From NCBI GenBank assembly GCA_030220185.1, contig JASPKZ010010272.1, positions 2,644,501 through 2,708,500 of the forward strand: a DNA stretch of 64,000 nt, read 5' to 3'. The DNA is from Diploptera punctata. Its lineage: Eukaryota; Arthropoda; Insecta; Blattodea; Blaberidae. Numbering within the stretch: position 1 is the stretch's first letter; each line of letters begins with the position of its first letter. Made by a program: the position numbers and the translations under genes. Positions 63,208 through 64,000 of the stretch are shown piece after piece. The notes beneath the pieces were generated by a model. It saw only the letters and a list, made by a program, of their open reading frames with translations, ran no database searches and was not told the origin of the DNA.

Positions 63208-64000
63208 AGCATCAGATTGCAGCTGTAGCTTGGATAATTTTTGTTATACTACAATAGTCCTGTATAGATACTCAGGGATGATTAACTCAAAATTTGTATT
63301 TTGGCACTTCAATCACAATTTCTAAACACCATCCAATTGTTAAAGGAATGGTATCTCTTCTTTCAAAAAATGAAGATTCATTTTTAATATTTATTCATGA
63401 AAAACTTATGATAAACAGAAGAATGTTTCAATATTATATATTAAATACCTTAAATAGATATCTTTAATTAATTTTTAATCCTTGGACAACCGAAGATTCA
63501 GAAAGAAGTAAGATTAAGGCCAATAATCAATAGCTCTGGCTTGCCCACATATCTAAATAGTTAAGTGATGAATTTAAGAATATGCCTGGATTTGAAAAAC
63601 GTATCAATAAATAGTTCATGTTAATTGGTAGAAACATTAGAAAAAATACACTTAGACTCATCTGACATATTAGTTTCTTTGATGTTGTTTCATTGTTTCC
63701 GAGCATACCTAGAGACACTCTATAAATTTTAGATAAATGGCTGAACAAAAACAAAGTAAACAAAGAAAGAATAATGAAATATAAAATCTTAATCAGACTA
63801 TGCACTGAACAAATGTTTTTCACGTATAATAAAAAATTCTACAAACAAAATTTAAGTATTTCTAATGAGAACATAGTGTTTCCATTTTTAGCTAATCTAT
63901 TTATGGGTAATTTCAAACATAAGATAATTAGTGGACACCCTTTAATTTTTAAATTCTAGTGTAGATATGATATTATTGCTATTGTGTACAACAAACACGT
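63208..64000. other. Intron after LRR exon 8, unassigned
   Basis: AT-rich sequence with no further LRR exon, LINE motif or RNA gene that I can read. The reverse frame 63527-63823 is hydrophobic and AT-driven. Confidence 0.45.

Overview
This window is nuclear DNA from an animal, almost certainly an insect with a large, transposon-rich genome. The evidence is low GC content, GT-AG introns, tRNA-derived SINEs, many non-LTR retrotransposon 3' ends, many Tc1/mariner-type elements, insect-style Helitrons, and a short run of the insect telomere motif TTAGG. The LINE families look like those abundant in cockroaches (Blattodea). That placement is from memory of the families, not from a search.

One host gene is visible. 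From 38,686 to 61,946 on the + strand, eight exons join in frame to encode the N-terminal 414 residues of a secreted or membrane leucine-rich-repeat protein: a signal-peptide-like start, an LRRNT cysteine cluster (C90, C95, C97, C106) and twelve 24-residue LRRs. Three LRRs sit in separate 72-nt phase-2 exons. All splice phases agree, and the last exon ends in phase 2 at a consensus donor, so the gene continues past the right edge. Its introns (about 0.7 to 9.8 kb) are packed with transposons.

Regions. 0-2.4 kb: two Helitrons almost back to back. 3.1-5.3 kb: a mariner inside an older inverted-repeat element. 5.4-10.4 kb: SINEs, LINE tails and AT-rich DNA. 10.6-12.2 kb: a dead Tc1 (DD34E). 13.1-17.9 kb: inverted-repeat ends around a decayed transposase, an inner inverted-repeat element, a minisatellite, telomere-like repeats and a GT/GC tract. 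18-25 kb: a Helitron, two Penelope-like (GIY-YIG) fragments, LINE tails and a tRNA-Tyr-like locus. 25-38.4 kb: deleted mariners, LINE and SINE nests, and a tandem duplication. 38.7-62 kb: the LRR gene and its introns, with a nearly intact mariner, a BEL/Pao remnant, a DDE transposase split by a LINE, a pogo remnant and several long palindromes. 62-64 kb: two LINE copies, then unassigned AT-rich DNA.

The most unusual signal is a group of insertions (19.4, 47.4, 50.0, 56.9 and 62.1 kb, perhaps 46.6 kb) sharing a 3' end close to CCTCATAGTGTTATTTCCTA. Three are long hairpins with 110-220 bp arms, and one hairpin loop holds a Penelope-type GIY-YIG coding fragment. Two of them, and a separate Penelope fragment at 24.0 kb, carry a hammerhead-ribozyme-like core (CTGANGA, one spare base, stem-loop, GAAAC-like). 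No complete autonomous element was found.
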